Shown here piece after piece: positions 6,235 to 7,887 of a stretch of DNA of 7,887 nt (the first letter of the stretch is position 1; each line of letters opens with the position of its first letter). The stretch spans positions 1 to 7,887 of the forward strand of contig JAENWE010000275.1 in the NCBI GenBank assembly GCA_016650185.1. The letters run 5' to 3'. The notes below the pieces were generated by a model. It searched no databases, was not told the origin of the DNA, and saw only the letters and a list, made by a program, of their open reading frames with translations. This DNA comes from Vicinamibacteria bacterium (GTDB lineage: Bacteria; Acidobacteriota; Vicinamibacteria; Fen-336; JAGNNV01). Both the position numbers and the translations under genes were made by a program.

Positions 6235-7278
6235 GTGACTTCGATGCTACGGAAACTGCTGGCGTCACCACAGACCGGCCTCGTTCTGATCATCCTGGCC
6301 CTCGGCGCCGTACTCACGTTCTTCGCCGGCGCCCACGACGACCGGACATCCGGAGTCGCGGTCAACAACTTTCTCAACTCTCACACCCTGATCCAGACCG
6401 CCACCGACGCGAGCTTCTTCGCGATCATGGCCGTCGGCGCCACCATCGTCATCATCTCGGGCGGAATCGATCTCTCGGTGGGCTCGATCTATGCGCTGGC
6501 CGGCGTCAGCATGGCCATGGTCCTCCGAAGCCTGGGGCCCTTGAGCGGATTCGGCAGCGTGGCCACAGCGCTTTCGGTGTGCGTCGGAGTCGGACTCCTG
6601 TGCGGCCTGCTCAACGGCCTTCTCGTTGTCTTCCTGCGCGTTCACCCTTTCATCGTTACCCTCGGCACCATGTGGATCCTGCGCGGCATCGCCTTCGTGT
6701 CCAGCAAAGCCGAAAGCATTCTCGTGCCCGAGTCGCTCACCGCCGTCGCCAAGGCGTCGCTCGGTATGGGCGCCTCGCTCTACCCCCTGCCCACGCTCAC
6801 GATGCTGGCCGTGGCCGCTATCGGATCCGTGTATCTCACCGAGACCGTGATGGGCCGTCACGTCTTCGCCTTCGGCGGCAATCCGGAGGCCAGTCGCTTC
6901 TCCGGCCTGCGCCTCGATCGAATCCAGACCGGCGTCTATGCGATTTCCGGGCTGTGCGCGGGACTGGCCGCTTTCATGGGCGCCAGCTTCTATGGCTCGG
7001 CCTCCTGCGCCGACGCCACCGGCTACGAGCTGTACGTCATCGCCTCGGCGGTGGTGGGAGGCGCCAGTCTCTCGGGCGGGAAGGGAAGCGCCATCAGCGC
7101 CATGCTGGGCGCGGTATTGATCGTCCTCATCCGACAGTCGATCCGCACTCTACGCTTCGATCAGAATTACGAGTGGATCATCGTGGGCTTTGCGATCATC
7201 ATCGCGGTGGTGCTCGATCAGGGGAGCGCGCAGCTCAATGCCCGACGTCTCTCTCTCGCGGCGGCACGGGAATCGTGA
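6235..7278 (+). CDS. Sugar ABC importer permease, RbsC/MglC-like
   Basis: This encodes a 347-residue inner-membrane permease of the branched-chain amino acid/ribose type (BPD_transp_2), which forms the channel of CUT2-class monosaccharide importers. Family motifs are clear: GGIDLSVGSIYALAG (76-90), HPFIVTLGTMWILRG (137-151), FGGNPEASRFSGLRLD (213-228), and YELYVIASAVVGGASLSGGKGS (264-285), which includes the loop that contacts the ATPase. About eight to ten hydrophobic helices fill residues 14-328. The GTG start at 6235 gives a ribosome site (GAGGGA) at workable distance; an ATG three codons later is the alternative. Its stop overlaps the ATPase start by four bases, so the two subunits are translationally coupled. 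With galactokinase upstream, galactose is the simplest substrate, but ribose, xylose and other pentose or hexose importers share these motifs and the specificity lies in the unseen binding protein. Confidence 0.93.
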   Translation: MTSMLRKLLASPQTGLVLIILALGAVLTFFAGAHDDRTSGVAVNNFLNSHTLIQTATDASFFAIMAVGATIVIISGGIDLSVGSIYALAGVSMAMVLRSLGPLSGFGSVATALSVCVGVGLLCGLLNGLLVVFLRVHPFIVTLGTMWILRGIAFVSSKAESILVPESLTAVAKASLGMGASLYPLPTLTMLAVAAIGSVYLTETVMGRHVFAFGGNPEASRFSGLRLDRIQTGVYAISGLCAGLAAFMGASFYGSASCADATGYELYVIASAVVGGASLSGGKGSAISAMLGAVLIVLIRQSIRTLRFDQNYEWIIVGFAIIIAVVLDQGSAQLNARRLSLAAARES

Positions 7279-7887
7279 TCCCGGATTCCATGGCGACGGG
7301 CGGCGAGGCTCTCCGCTTCGTTGGCGTCAGCAAGACGTTTCCCGGCGTTCGCGCCCTGCGCGACGTCAGCTTCCGCGTCGCGGCCGGGTCCGTCCACGCC
7401 TGGTGCGGCGAGAACGGCGCCGGAAAGAGCACGCTCGGAAAGATCCTGGCCGGACTGCATCCGCCGGATGAGGGCCATCTCGAAGTCTTTGGAGAGCGGG
7501 TTCGTTTCGACTCTCCCCGAGACGCTTTGGCCAAGGGCATCGGTATGGTGCACCAGGAGTTGTCCTTCTGCGAGAATCTGTCGGTGGCCGAGAACCTCTG
7601 CCTCGGCGCGCTGCCCGTTCGCGGCCTGCTCGTCGACCGGGAGGCGACGCGCCGTCGGGCGGCGGAGATGCTCGACGCCGTCGGCGCTTCCATCGACTCT
7701 CGCGCGACCCTCGGGGATCTACCCCTCGGCCAGCGTCAGATGATTCAGATCGCGGCCGCGGTGGGGGCGCGCGCGCGCGTGATCGTCTTCGATGAGCCGA
7801 CCAGCAGTTTGTCTCAGCGCGAGGCCGAGCGCTTGTATCTGCTCATCGGCCGCCTGCGCGCTGCGAGGGTGACCTCGATCTATATCT
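7275..7887 (+). CDS. Sugar ABC importer ATPase, RbsA/MglA-like (3' truncated by window)
   Basis: An open frame from GTG 7275 runs off the window end after 204 residues. It matches the first nucleotide-binding domain of the duplicated ATPases of CUT2-class sugar importers, which are normally about 500 residues. Visible parts in order: the family N-terminus RFVGVSKTFPGVRALRDVSF (14-33), Walker A GENGAGKST (45-53), Q-loop VHQELSF (92-98, Gln94), ABC signature LPLGQRQM (149-156), Walker B VIVFDEP (169-175) and D-loop SSLS (177-180). The signature is usually LSVGQ or similar in this family, so the proline is unusual. The GTG overlaps the permease stop as GTGA; an ATG at 7290 is an alternative start. 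The protein should sit on the cytosolic face of the RbsC-like permease and power uptake. The second ATPase half and the binding protein would lie beyond the window. Confidence 0.93.
   Translation, partial: MIPDSMATGGEALRFVGVSKTFPGVRALRDVSFRVAAGSVHAWCGENGAGKSTLGKILAGLHPPDEGHLEVFGERVRFDSPRDALAKGIGMVHQELSFCENLSVAENLCLGALPVRGLLVDREATRRRAAEMLDAVGASIDSRATLGDLPLGQRQMIQIAAAVGARARVIVFDEPTSSLSQREAERLYLLIGRLRAARVTSIYI

Noticed and set aside
6265..6861. Minus-strand open frame of 198 residues opposite the sugar permease
   Set aside because: It is a His/Asp/Glu/Gly-rich shadow frame. The plus strand carries all the family motifs.

Overview
The window is high-GC bacterial DNA (GC-ending codons dominate every gene) and holds seven protein-coding genes, two of them cut by the window edges. 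The gene content (a secreted S10-type carboxypeptidase, MacB/FtsX-like permeases, a small Tic20/DUF4870-like membrane protein) suggests a free-living, Gram-negative-type bacterium, perhaps Acidobacteriota or a similar soil or sediment phylum. That placement is an impression from gene style only; no marker gene is present.

Left edge (1-183, + strand): the last 60 residues of a D-2-hydroxyacid dehydrogenase, including its catalytic histidine. It converges on the next block across a 180-base gap (184-363). The gap has no complete gene, but its minus strand carries a short stretch with strong coding bias that may be a gene remnant.

Minus-strand block (364-4926), in transcription order: a secreted S10 serine carboxypeptidase homologue (4926-3346), a DUF4870/Tic20-like three-helix membrane protein (3288-2917), and two tandem MacB/FtsX-type ABC permeases (2855-1608 and 1608-364). 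The two permeases overlap by one base. Gaps elsewhere in the block are about 60 bases, so it could be one operon. No ATPase or membrane-fusion partner for the permeases lies in the window.

An 81-base divergent intergenic region (4927-5007) separates this block from a plus-strand sugar block: galactokinase (5008-6174), an RbsC-like sugar ABC permease (6235-7278) and an RbsA/MglA-like sugar ABC ATPase (7275 to beyond the window). Permease and ATPase overlap by four bases (GTGA). Together these would import a monosaccharide, most simply galactose, and phosphorylate it to galactose 1-phosphate. The periplasmic binding protein is not in the window.

I found no RNA genes, CRISPR arrays, insertion sequences, phage genes or convincing rho-independent terminators. 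Most of the window is ordinary metabolism and transport. The points worth a second look are the ATPase-less permease pair, the coding-like remnant at 188-349, the galactokinase-importer pairing and a few motif oddities. I saw no clear undescribed system.
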